From JACVRW01 sp963837445 (lineage in GTDB: Bacteria; Actinomycetota; Thermoleophilia; Solirubrobacterales; Thermoleophilaceae), in assembly GCA_963837445.1 (NCBI GenBank), contig CAWINK010000002.1, positions 310,001-374,000 of the forward strand: 64,000 nucleotides of DNA, in the 5' to 3' direction. The position numbers and the translations under genes were made by a program. The notes beneath the pieces are model-generated. The model did no database searches and had not been told where the DNA came from. It was given only the letters and a program-made list of their open reading frames with translations. Shown here piece by piece: positions 28,060-38,758 of this stretch. How positions within the stretch are numbered: position 1 is the first letter of the stretch; each line of letters begins with the position of its first letter.

Positions 28060-29733
28060 CTAGTGGCTGCGCTTCGGGCGCTTGCCGCGCACTCGCACAC
28101 GCGGGCTCAGCTTTGTCGTGTGGTCGCGCGCATCCTTGATCGCCAGCGCGATCCGCGTGGTGCGCCGCAACCTGCGGTTCGTGCGGAGCCCGCGCCAGAC
28201 CACCTTCGCCGACCGCACTCCGGCGCCGGCGAAGGGGATGCTCACGCGGCGCTTCCCGGTCCTGAGCGGCTGGAGGCGCCGGCCGCCGGCGAGGACGATC
28301 GCTCCGGGCTTGCCGCGCCTCAGGCTCTTGGGCAGTTTCAGGCTCACGCCGGTCACGCCCGGGCCGTCGCGCGCCGCGGTCACGCGCGCCACGACCGTGG
28401 CGAGCTTGCCGCGGCGCCGCACCGACACCTTCGCGCGCGGGTCGCAGCCCGGCGTCGCGAGCGCCTGCTCGAACGATGACTCCTTGCCGTTGTGCGCCAC
28501 GAGCCTCACGCTCATCGTGAGGTCGCTGCCCGCGGCGCAGAGGTCCTGGGTCAGGACGAGCGCAGCGTCAGGCCGCCCGCCCTCGAAGGCGAGCGTGAAG
28601 CTCCTCACCGGGAGGTCGGGGTTAGAGGCAAACGTGTTCCGGGTTCCCTGGACGATCGGCTCGACCAGGCCGTCCAGCCGCACGCTGACCGGTGCCGGGA
28701 GCATCACGATCAGACCCGGCAGCGCGTTCGGCGTGTTGAACGCCACGTAAACCGGTCCGCGCACGGGCTCCGCCTGCAGCGGCGAGTCGATGATCGCGGT
28801 GCCCACGCGGGAGCTCTCCGGGCAGGTGCTCGCGTCGGCCTGAGGGCGCGAGCACGCGCGCTGGGCGCCTGGGAGGTTCGGTCCCAGCGACAGCGGCAGG
28901 ATCACCTCTGCCCGCTTGAGCGCGGCCTCCTCGGGGTCGAACTTCAGGGTGGTGCTGACGGGCGGGAACTGGTGTGCCTTCGTCGCCCCGGGCGCTCCCA
29001 TCGTGCCCTCGGCCTTCGGGTTGAACGGCAGGGAGTCACAGCCCGTGGGCGTCATCTTGAACTCCCTCTGAGAGAACGCCGTCTGCGCATCCCACGAGTT
29101 CGCACGGCTCACCGAGGTGCCCTCCGCGCACGATGTCGGCATGCGCATGAACGGGCCCTTGCTCGCCTTCCCGTTGAGCGTCACCACGAGCTTCGTGATC
29201 TGGAGCGCAACGCCGTTCAGGTCGCGCGGCTGGTCGGCGAACGTGGACTCGAGCCCGTAGCCATCGGCGCCGGGCCGAACGTACACCGGCGCCTGGAGGA
29301 AGATCTTCGACAGGCCGCCCCCGGCCTCGACGACGATGCCGAGGCGCGCGGGCTCGTCGCCGGTCGGTCGCAGGTTGTAGACCGTGCCGTTGTTCGGCGG
29401 GAGGGGGACCAGCACCTTCGCGTTGACCACCACGGAGCCGACGGTTGAGTCCGCCGGGCACGCGTCAGCGGTGAACTGCTGCTGCGTGCAGAAGCCGGCG
29501 TTCTGCGGGTTTCCCAGCAGCCCGGGTTGGAGCCGAAGGAAGGCGTCCTTGACGCTGTCGTCGCCGTCTGCCCCGTAGTCGAACGCCTGCGTGATCGTGA
29601 CGTTCGGGTGGCCGCCGCCCTGCTTGGACGCCGGCTCCACCTTGAAGTCCGTCATCGTTACGTTCGCGGAGGCAGATGCGGGCAGCACGAGCAGCGCCGC
29701 GAGCCCGAGGACCAGAGCCAGTCGCGTCCGCAC
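28060..29733 (-). CDS. Large secreted protein with two internal repeats
   Basis: 557 residues with a signal peptide (RLALVLGLAALLVLPASASA). Two homologous blocks are visible: CTQQQFTADACPADSTVGS near residue 80 and CSRPQADASTCPESSRVGT near residue 300, each followed by a GTVYNL/GPVYVAF strand and a hydrophobic loop (ARLGIVVEAG, PGLIVMLPAP). The last 130 residues are very Arg/Lys-rich (KLPKSLRRGKPGAIV, GLRTNRRLRRTTR), giving a basic C-terminus that could bind the cell wall or nucleic acid. No catalytic motif is seen. Proteins of this look recur in Solirubrobacterales; function unknown. Confidence 0.8.
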   Translation of the reverse strand: MRTRLALVLGLAALLVLPASASANVTMTDFKVEPASKQGGGHPNVTITQAFDYGADGDDSVKDAFLRLQPGLLGNPQNAGFCTQQQFTADACPADSTVGSVVVNAKVLVPLPPNNGTVYNLRPTGDEPARLGIVVEAGGGLSKIFLQAPVYVRPGADGYGLESTFADQPRDLNGVALQITKLVVTLNGKASKGPFMRMPTSCAEGTSVSRANSWDAQTAFSQREFKMTPTGCDSLPFNPKAEGTMGAPGATKAHQFPPVSTTLKFDPEEAALKRAEVILPLSLGPNLPGAQRACSRPQADASTCPESSRVGTAIIDSPLQAEPVRGPVYVAFNTPNALPGLIVMLPAPVSVRLDGLVEPIVQGTRNTFASNPDLPVRSFTLAFEGGRPDAALVLTQDLCAAGSDLTMSVRLVAHNGKESSFEQALATPGCDPRAKVSVRRRGKLATVVARVTAARDGPGVTGVSLKLPKSLRRGKPGAIVLAGGRRLQPLRTGKRRVSIPFAGAGVRSAKVVWRGLRTNRRLRRTTRIALAIKDARDHTTKLSPRVRVRGKRPKRSH

Positions 29734-29753
29734 AAGAGGGAGACTACCTTGTG

Positions 29754-31493
29754 TCAGGCGGCCGACTGCTCCGCCCAGTCGCGGTAGAGGCGCGCGTATG
29801 CCCCACCCGCGTCGAGCAGCTCCTCGTGCGTGCCCTGCTCGGCGATGCCGCCGTGGTCGAGCACGACGATGCGGCCGGCGTTCCGGATCGTCGAGAGGCG
29901 ATGCGCGATCACGATCGCCGTGCGTCCGGCGAGCAGCCGGCGCAGGCCGCGCTCGATCTGAGACTCGGTTCGCACGTCCACGTTCGAGGTGGCCTCGTCG
30001 AGGATCAGGATGCGCGGGTCTGCCGCCGCGGCGCGCGCGAAGGCCACGAGCTGGCGCTGGCCCGCCGACAGGTGCCCGCCGCGCTCACCCACCTCGGTGT
30101 CGTAGCCGTCCGGCAACCGCTCGATGAAGTCGTGCGCACCGACCGCCTGCGCTGCGGCCCGCACGTCCTCGTCGGTCGCGTCCGGGTTGCCGAAGCCGAT
30201 GTTGTCCCCGATCGTCCCCGAGAACAGGAAGCTCTCCTGCGGCACGATGCCGAGCTGCGAGCGCAGCGACTGCTCCGTCACGTCGCGGAGGTCGTGTCCG
30301 TCGATCAGCACGCGCCCCTCATCCGGGTCGTAGAAGCGCGCCACCAGCTTGGCGAGCGTCGACTTGCCGGCGCCGGTGGCGCCCACCAGCGCGAGCGTCT
30401 GCCCCGGCGGCATGTCGAGCGTGACCTCGTCGAGGGCCAGCGCGTCGCCGCCGTAGGAGAATGTGACGCGGTCGAAGCGGATCTCGCCGCGCACGCGCGG
30501 CAGCTCCACTGCGTCCGGCTTGTCGGCCACGTCCGGCCGCTCGTCGAGCAGCTCGAAGATCTTGTCGAGCGCGGCCATGCCGGCCTGGTAGGTCGTGTAG
30601 AGCTGCGAGAGCGACTGGATCGGGTCGAAGAAGCTCTGGAGGTAGAAGACGAACGTGGCGAGCACGCCGATGGTCACCGTTCCGTCCACCACTCCCTGGC
30701 CTCCGTAGATCAGGATCGCGGCGGTCGCCACCGCCGACAGAAGCTCGACCGACGGGAAGTAGGCCGCGTTCAGGTAGACGGTCTTCATGTTGGCTTCGCG
30801 GTGCTCGTCGTTCAGCTCCGCGAAGCGGCGGCGGTGCCGCGGCTCCTGGCCGAACGCACGCACCACGCGCACCCCGGACAGGGTCTCCTGGAGGTACGCC
30901 GTGACCTGCGCGATCTTCTCGCGCGTGAGCCGGTACGCGCCCGCCGAGGCCAGCCGGAACGCCACGCTCGCCACCAGCAGGACGGGGAAGGTGAGGAAGG
31001 TGATCAGCGCGAGGCCGGGGTCCAGGATGACGAGGATCACCGCGGTGCCGACCAGCGTGAGCGTGGCTGAGAAGAGCGTCGAGATGCCCTCGGTCACGAG
31101 CTGGTCGAGCGCCTGGATGTCGTTCGTCAGGCGCGAGATCAGGACGCCCGCCCTGTTGCGCGAGTAGAACCCGATCGACAGGCGCTGGAGATGCTCGAAG
31201 AGCTCCACCCTGAGGTCCTGCAGCGCGCGCTGGCCCACCCAGTTGATGAGGTACGTCTGCAGGTAGGTCGCGACCCAGTTCAGGATCGCCGCCGCCACGA
31301 ATGCGATCACGATTACGGTGAGCGCGTTCATGTCCTGCTGCTTGATGCCGTCGTCGATCGCGCGGCCAGCGAGGTACGGGGGCGCCAGCGCGGCCGCGGT
31401 GGCGATCACGAGTGCGATGAACATCAGAATCACGCGCCCGCGATACGGGCGCAGCAGGCTGATCAGGTGGCGCAGGCGGCCGGCGCGATTCAT
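29754..31493 (-). CDS. ABC exporter half-transporter with consensus ATPase site
   Basis: 579 residues: six-helix exporter membrane domain (N-terminal 320 residues) plus an ATPase domain with Walker A GATGAGKST, signature LSAGQRQLV (Ala replaces the first Gly), Walker B ILILDEATSNVD with catalytic Glu500, and H-loop IAHRLS. ATG at 31493 overlaps the stop of the upstream partner. Together they make a heterodimeric multidrug/lipid-type exporter in the plasma membrane; the substrate is unknown. Confidence 0.93.
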   Translation of the reverse strand: MNRAGRLRHLISLLRPYRGRVILMFIALVIATAAALAPPYLAGRAIDDGIKQQDMNALTVIVIAFVAAAILNWVATYLQTYLINWVGQRALQDLRVELFEHLQRLSIGFYSRNRAGVLISRLTNDIQALDQLVTEGISTLFSATLTLVGTAVILVILDPGLALITFLTFPVLLVASVAFRLASAGAYRLTREKIAQVTAYLQETLSGVRVVRAFGQEPRHRRRFAELNDEHREANMKTVYLNAAYFPSVELLSAVATAAILIYGGQGVVDGTVTIGVLATFVFYLQSFFDPIQSLSQLYTTYQAGMAALDKIFELLDERPDVADKPDAVELPRVRGEIRFDRVTFSYGGDALALDEVTLDMPPGQTLALVGATGAGKSTLAKLVARFYDPDEGRVLIDGHDLRDVTEQSLRSQLGIVPQESFLFSGTIGDNIGFGNPDATDEDVRAAAQAVGAHDFIERLPDGYDTEVGERGGHLSAGQRQLVAFARAAAADPRILILDEATSNVDVRTESQIERGLRRLLAGRTAIVIAHRLSTIRNAGRIVVLDHGGIAEQGTHEELLDAGGAYARLYRDWAEQSAA

Positions 31494-33259
31494 AGTCCGG
31501 CCACCTCCCGCTCCGGATCCTCGCGGGTGAGGAAGACCTGGTCCGGCAGGCCCTTCTCGGCTATCTCGCGGTAGAGCGGCGAGCTATCGAGCAGCTCGGC
31601 GTGCGTACCGCGGGCCACGATCTCGCCGCCCTCGATCACGACCACCTCGTCGGCCAGCGCGATGGTCGAGAGCCGGTGTGCGATCACAAAGGTCGTGCGG
31701 CCGGTCATCACGTCGGAGAGGGCGGACTTGATCCGGTTCTCGGTGGTGGCGTCGACGCTCGAGGTGGCATCGTCGAGGATCAGGATGCGCGGCTCCGCGA
31801 TCAGTGCACGGGCGATCGCCACGCGCTGGCGCTGCCCGCCGCTCAGCGTGAGCCCGCGCTCGCCGACCATCGTCTCCAAGCCGTCCGGCAGCTCCTCGAG
31901 CAGCTCCCCGAGGCCGGCGCGCTCGGCGGCTGCAACGATCTTCTCCTCGGTCGCGTCCGGGCGGGCATAGGCGATGTTCTCGCCGAGGCTGGCCGAGAAC
32001 AGGAACGCGTCGTCCGACACCACCGCCACCTCGCTGCGTAGCGACGCCGGGTCCACCGCGCGGACATCCGCGCCGTCCACCAGGACGGCGCCCTCGGTCA
32101 CGTCGTAGAGGCGCGGGATCAGCATCACGAGCGTCGTCTTGCCGGAGCCCGTGGGGCCGACGATCGCGACCGTGCGGCCGGGCTCCACGTCGAGGTCGAT
32201 CCCGCGCAGCACCGGCTCCGCGCCGTCGTAGCCGAAGCTCACGTTTCGGAGCTCCACGCGCCCGCCGCCGGGTGGCAGCGGCTTCGCGTCAGGCGCCGCC
32301 GTGAGGCGCGGCTCGCGGTCGAGCAGCTCGAATACGCGCGCGCCGCTCGCCACCGCCCGCTGCGCCATCCCCAGCGCCATGCCGAGCCAGCGCATCGGAC
32401 CGGTGAGCATGAGGACGTAGCCGTAGAACGCGATGAACTGGCCGACGGTGATGGTGCCGTCGATCGCCTCCCTGCCGCCCACGAGCAGCAGTGCCGCCAG
32501 CCCGAGCTGGGGGAGGAAGCCGATGAACGGCGAGTAGAACGCACGCAGGCGCGTGGAGATCATCGACTGGTCGAACACCCGTGCCACCGCCTTGCTGAAG
32601 CGGCGCAGCTGGCGCGGCTCCTGCGCGAAGGCCTTGACCACGCGCACGCCGCCGATGTTCTCCTCGGCCTCGGCGGTCAGCTCGGCGATGCGCTGCTGCA
32701 CCTCCTGCGTGGCCGGCCGGTTGCGCTGTCCATAGCGGAAGGCGATCCAGATGACGAACGGCGTCGGCGCGAGCGCCACCGCAGCCAGCCTCGGGTCGAG
32801 GATCACCATCACGACCGCAGCGATAACGATTGTGATCGCAGACTGCACGAGGAAGATGAGGCCGTAGCCGAGGAAGAAGCGGACTGCCTGGAGGTCCACC
32901 GTGGCGCGCGACATCAGCTGCCCCGTCTGCTGACCGTCGAAGAAGGCGAGCTCGAGCGACTGGAGGTGCTGGTACATCCGGTTGCGCAGGTCGTACTCCA
33001 CGCCCAGCGAGACGGTGCCCGCCACGATTCGGCGCGCAACGCTGAACGCGAGCCGCAGCACCCCGGCGAGCGCCACAGCGATCGCCAGAGGCCAGAGGTT
33101 GGCGCCCTCCTTGCCGATGTCGTCGACCGTGCGCCCGACGAGATAGGGGATCAGCACGCTCACGCCCATGGCCGCGGTCGCGAGTACGAACGACAGGATC
33201 ACCCCGCGGCGGTAGGGGCGGAGAAAGCCGAGCAGACGCCAGAAGGTCCTCACAGCCAA
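31490..33259 (-). CDS. ABC exporter half-transporter with degenerate ATPase site
   Basis: 589 residues: exporter membrane domain then an ATPase with Walker A GPTGSGKTT, signature LSGGQRQRV, and Walker B ILILDDATSSVD, where the catalytic Glu is Asp497. That substitution is the hallmark of the degenerate subunit in heterodimeric exporters such as TM287/288 and BmrCD. The partner supplies the intact Glu but has the altered LSAGQ signature, so one of the two composite sites is fully consensus in neither half-pair. The stop overlaps the partner ATG (ATGA). ATG start at 33259. Confidence 0.93.
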   Translation of the reverse strand: MAVRTFWRLLGFLRPYRRGVILSFVLATAAMGVSVLIPYLVGRTVDDIGKEGANLWPLAIAVALAGVLRLAFSVARRIVAGTVSLGVEYDLRNRMYQHLQSLELAFFDGQQTGQLMSRATVDLQAVRFFLGYGLIFLVQSAITIVIAAVVMVILDPRLAAVALAPTPFVIWIAFRYGQRNRPATQEVQQRIAELTAEAEENIGGVRVVKAFAQEPRQLRRFSKAVARVFDQSMISTRLRAFYSPFIGFLPQLGLAALLLVGGREAIDGTITVGQFIAFYGYVLMLTGPMRWLGMALGMAQRAVASGARVFELLDREPRLTAAPDAKPLPPGGGRVELRNVSFGYDGAEPVLRGIDLDVEPGRTVAIVGPTGSGKTTLVMLIPRLYDVTEGAVLVDGADVRAVDPASLRSEVAVVSDDAFLFSASLGENIAYARPDATEEKIVAAAERAGLGELLEELPDGLETMVGERGLTLSGGQRQRVAIARALIAEPRILILDDATSSVDATTENRIKSALSDVMTGRTTFVIAHRLSTIALADEVVVIEGGEIVARGTHAELLDSSPLYREIAEKGLPDQVFLTREDPEREVAGL

Positions 33260-33322
33260 TCAACATTAGAGCCGCGCTTCTGTTTTGCAGGAGGCATTGG
33301 GGGGAAACAGAACAACGTGGTG

Positions 33323-33532
33323 ATGGGACGGACCCCGGCACCAGTCGTGATCCACCGGTTGAGCCCGGCCGAGCAGCGCGTCTTGACGTGCTTCCTGTCC
33401 GGCCGCCTCCCGGCGGGCCGGGTTCACACCGAGCTCGTCCAGGCCCGCGCGGCGGCGAACGCCGCACCAGGCGCACCAGTCGCTCCGGTCGCGGCGCCCA
33501 TTCCGGCGGCCGCCCCCGCCGTGGCCGCCTAG
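33323..33532 (+). CDS. Short hypothetical protein with Ala/Pro tail
   Basis: 69 residues from ATG 33323: VVIHRLSPAEQRVLTCFLSG has the look of a short helical module, followed by an Ala/Pro/Val-only tail of about 30 residues. It lies between the divergent ABC exporter and hutH on the hut strand, and a strong hairpin follows it. Coding bias in high-GC DNA can create such tails, so it may be spurious. Without it the 399-base gap up to hutH holds only the hairpin. Confidence 0.35.
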   Translation: MGRTPAPVVIHRLSPAEQRVLTCFLSGRLPAGRVHTELVQARAAANAAPGAPVAPVAAPIPAAAPAVAA

Positions 33533-33562
33533 CCCGCCCGCCTAGTCCGCCCGCCGTCGGTC

Positions 33563-33600
33563 TGGCGCTTTCCGTTGCGAAACGGAAACATAAAGCGCCA
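33563..33600. promoter_or_regulatory. Nested stem-loop upstream of hutH
   Basis: TTTCCGTT (33569-33576) pairs with AACGGAAA (33581-33588) around a GCGA tetraloop; outside it TGGCGCTTT (33563-33571) can pair with AAAGCGCCA (33592-33600). Two overlapping pairings of this kind suit either a terminator for the short ORF or an attenuator/operator for the hut operon, about 60 bases before hutH. Confidence 0.5.
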
Positions 33601-33658
33601 CACCCGGCCGGCTGGTGCGCATGCTCGAACGCTTGCCGCATGTGATCGAATGGCCGGG

Positions 33659-35196
33659 ATGCAGACGGCCACGATCGAGCTGACCGGCGACCGGGTGGAG
33701 CCGGCCGACGTCGTGGCCGTCGCGCGCCACGGAGTGCAGGCGCGGCTGTCTGACGAGGCGCGCGCCGCCATGGAGGAAAGCGCGGCCGTGGTCGAGCGTC
33801 TCGCCAGCTCGGACGAGCCGGTCTACGGCGTGTCCACCGGGTTCGGCTCCCTTGCCGGCACCTGGATTCCGCCGGAGCGTCGCGAGGAGCTCCAGCGGGC
33901 GCTGATCCGCTCGCATGCGGCCGGCATGGGGCCGCCGATCGAGCGCGAGGCGGTGCGCGCGATGATGTTCCTTCGCGCGCGCTCGCTGGCGATGGGGCGC
34001 TCCGGCGCGCGCCCGGTCGTTGCCGAGACCATGCTCGCCCTGCTGGCGGCCGGGCTCGATCCCGTGGTCCCTGAGTACGGCTCGCTGGGCGCGAGCGGCG
34101 ACCTCGCGCCGCTGGCTCACTGTGGCCTCGTGCTGCTGGGTGAGGGAGAGGTCTGGACGGCGGGGGACGAGCGCGTGCCGGCCGCCGAGGCGTTGGCCGG
34201 CGCCGGCATCGAGCCGCTGACGCTCACGCCGAAGGAGGGCCTGGCCCTGATCAACGGCACCGACGGCATCCTCGGAATGCTGCTGCTCGCCCTCCACGAC
34301 GTGGCCAGGCTGCTGAGGACAGCGGACGTGTCGGCGGCAATGTCCACGGAGGCGCTGCTCGGTACCGACCGCGCCTTCGCACCCGACCTCGTGGCCATGC
34401 GCCCGCAGCCCGGCCAGGCGCGGAGCGCTGCCAATCTCACGCGCCTGCTGGCCGACTCCCAGATCGTGGCGAGCCACCGCTACGACGACCCGCGCGTGCA
34501 GGACGCCTACTCGCTGCGCTGCGCGCCGCAGGTGAACGGCGCCGCGAGGGACACGCACGCGCACGTGGAGTCCGTTGCGTCCGCCGAGCTGCGCTCGGCC
34601 ATCGACAACCCGGTGGTGCTTCCCGACGGCCGCGTGGAGTCCTGCGGGAACTTCCACGGCGCTCCGGTGGCGATGGGTTGTGACTTCCTGGCGATCGCGG
34701 CCGCCGAGGTGGGCGCGATCGCCGAGCGCCGCACGGACCGCATGCTGGACCAGGCCCGCTCGTATGGCCTGCCGCCGTTCCTCACCGAGGACGCGGGAGT
34801 GAACTCCGGAGTGATGCTCGCCCACTACACCCAGGCGGCGATGGTGGCCGAGAACCGCAGGCTCGCGGTGCCCGCGAGCACCGACTCGCTTCCCACCAGC
34901 GCGATGCAGGAGGACCACGTGTCGATGGGCTGGGGCGCGGCCCGCAAGCTCCGCACGGTGGTCGCGAATCTGGGCCGCATCCTTGCGGTCGAGCTCACCT
35001 GCGCGGCGCGAGCGCTGGACCTGCGCGCCCCGCTCGAGCCGGGGCCCGGCACGGCGGCCGCGCGTGCCGCCGTGCGGGCGGTGATCCCCGGACCGGGAGC
35101 CGACCGCTGGCTCTCCCCGGAGCTGGCGGAGGTCGAGGCGCTCGTGGCGTCGGGCGCAGTCCTCGACGCGGTCGGGGGCGCGATCGGGAGCCTCGA

Positions 35197-35200
<4 letters not shown>
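33659..35200 (+). CDS. hutH: Histidine ammonia-lyase
   Basis: HutH removes ammonia from L-histidine, giving urocanate, the first step of histidine degradation. The 513-residue protein has the MIO-forming ASG triad in GSLGASGDLAPLAH, YGVSTGFGSLAG with the catalytic Tyr, NGTDGILGM, DNPVVLPDGR and SMQEDHVSMGW-type DSLPTSAMQEDHVSMG. ATG 33659 gives the usual family start; an upstream TTG at 33575 lies inside the hairpin. First gene of hutH-hutU-def-hutF-hutI, all joined by GTGA overlaps. Confidence 0.97.
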
Positions 35201-36854
<1,654 letters not shown>

Positions 36855-36858
<4 letters not shown>

Positions 36859-37433
36859 GCCGGCGCGCGATCGTGGAGATCGGGCATCCGGTCCTGCGCG
36901 AGCGGGCCCGCGAGGTCACGCCCGAGGAGCTGCCATCCGAGACCGTGCAGGAGCTGATCGATGACATGGTCGAGACCATGCGTGCTGCCGACGGGGCCGG
37001 ACTCGCTGCCAACCAGGTGGGGGAAACCGTGCGCGTCGCGGTTGTGGAGGTGCGCCCCGGCAACCCGCGCTATCCGTACAAGCCGCCGGTGCCGCTGACC
37101 GTGATCGTGAACCCGGTGATCGAGCCGCTCGACGAGGAGATCGCGCAGATCAACGAGGGTTGCCTGTCGGTGCCGAACCTGCGCGGCGAGGTCCCGCGCC
37201 ACGTGAACATCCGGCTGCGCTATCTCGACCGCGATGGAACCGAGCACGATGAGGTCCGGCGCGGGCTGACGGCCGGGACCTTCCAGCACGAGCTCGACCA
37301 CCTCGACGGCACGCTGTTCGTTGACCGCGTCGGCGATCCCTCCACGCTGAGCACGTGGGAGCAGTTCGAGCGCTTCCACCGGGACGCGTTCGAGGAGCGT
37401 GCACGCCGGCTCGTGGAGCGGGTCGGATCGTGA
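36855..37433 (+). CDS. def: Peptide deformylase, inside the hut operon
   Basis: 192 residues with all three metallo-deformylase motifs: GAGLAANQVG, EGCLSVP (metal Cys) and QHELDHLDG (HExxH-type metal and catalytic residues). By family it removes formyl from the N-terminal methionine of nascent proteins. Here it lies between hutU and hutF, coupled on both sides by GTGA overlaps. HutF produces N-formylglutamate, and no hutG (formylglutamate deformylase) is in the window, so a role on formylglutamate is conceivable but unproven; housekeeping deformylase caught in the operon is the simpler reading. Family motifs are intact, with a moderately long C-terminal helix. Confidence 0.93.
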
Positions 37434-38758
37434 CGACCTACTGGTGCGAGCTGGCGTGGCTCGGCGGGCTCGTCGCGGACAAGGGCGTCGTGGTGGAGGT
37501 CGAGGAGGGCCGGATCACGGCGGTGTCCGCCGGGGTATCCACCCCGCCCGACGGCGCGCAGAGCCTCGCGGGGCTCACGCTGCCGGGCCTCGCCAACGCG
37601 CATTCGCACGCGTTCCAGCGCGCGCTGCGCGGCCGCACCCAGCACGGAACCGGCTCATTCTGGACCTGGCGCGAGCAGATGTACGCACTGGCCGAGCGGC
37701 TCGACCCGGAGAGCTACCTCGCGCTCGCGCGTGCCACCTACGCCGAGATGGCGCTCGCCGGCATCACGACCGTCGGCGAGTTCCACTACGTGCACCACGG
37801 TCCCGACGGCACGCCCTACGGCGACCCGAACGAGATGGGCCGCATGCTGATCGCCGCGGCCGCCGAGGCGGGCGTGCGCATCACGTTGATCGACTCGTGC
37901 TATCTGCACGGCGGGATCGGCGCGGCGCCGGAGGGGGCGCAGCGGCGCTTCTCGGACGGCAGCGCGGAGGCGTGGGCGGCACGCGTGGATCAGGTCGAGC
38001 AGAGCGAATCAGTGCGGATCGGAGCGGCGATTCACAGCATGCGCGCGGTCGACCCAGAGGAGGCGGCGGTTGTCTCGGCGTGGGCTCGGGAGCACGACCG
38101 TCCTCTGCACGCACATGTCTCAGAGCAGCCGGCCGAGAACGAGGCCTGCCTGGCGGCGTACGGGCGCACCCCGACCGCGCTGCTCGCGGATGCCGGCGCG
38201 CTCGACGCGGCCTTCACCGCCGTTCACGCCACCCACCTCGACGATACGGACGTGACCATGCTCGGCGGCTCGGGCTCGTGCGCGTGCGTCTGTCCCACGA
38301 CGGAGCGCGACCTGGCCGACGGCATCGGCCGGATGCGCCCGCTGGTGGACGCCGGCGCCTCGCTCTCGCTCGGCAGTGACTCCCACGCCGTGATCGACAT
38401 GTTCGAAGAGGCTCGGGCGGTCGAGCTCGACGAGCGCCTTGCGAGCGGCGAACGCGGGCACCACACCACCTCCGCGCTGGTGCGGGCGGCCTCGGAGGGC
38501 GGGCACGCCTGCCTCGGGTGGCCGGACGCCGGGCGGCTCGAGCCGGGCGCTCGGGCGGACCTGGTGACCGTCTCGCTCGACGCGGTCGGGCTGGCCGGCT
38601 GGGAGCCGGAGCACGCGCTCGCCTCGGTCGTGTTCGCAGGCTCCGCGCGCGACGTGCAGCACGTGCTCGTGGACGGCCGCGAGGTGGTCGTGGATGGCCG
38701 CCACACGCACATCGACGCAAAGGAGCATCACGCGGCCATCCTTGGCGGCATGGCGTGA
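37430..38758 (+). CDS. hutF: Formimidoylglutamate deiminase
   Basis: HutF deaminates N-formimino-L-glutamate to N-formyl-L-glutamate plus ammonia. The 442-residue amidohydrolase has the metal-binding ANAHSHAFQRALRG (HxH), GEFHYVHH, HAHVSEQPAE, VHATHLD and the late SLGSDSHAVIDMFEEAR with the metal Asp. RGRTQHGTGSFWTWREQMY is characteristic of HutF rather than of guanine or TRZ deaminases. The GTG start overlaps the def stop and its stop overlaps hutI. Confidence 0.94.
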   Translation: MTTYWCELAWLGGLVADKGVVVEVEEGRITAVSAGVSTPPDGAQSLAGLTLPGLANAHSHAFQRALRGRTQHGTGSFWTWREQMYALAERLDPESYLALARATYAEMALAGITTVGEFHYVHHGPDGTPYGDPNEMGRMLIAAAAEAGVRITLIDSCYLHGGIGAAPEGAQRRFSDGSAEAWAARVDQVEQSESVRIGAAIHSMRAVDPEEAAVVSAWAREHDRPLHAHVSEQPAENEACLAAYGRTPTALLADAGALDAAFTAVHATHLDDTDVTMLGGSGSCACVCPTTERDLADGIGRMRPLVDAGASLSLGSDSHAVIDMFEEARAVELDERLASGERGHHTTSALVRAASEGGHACLGWPDAGRLEPGARADLVTVSLDAVGLAGWEPEHALASVVFAGSARDVQHVLVDGREVVVDGRHTHIDAKEHHAAILGGMA

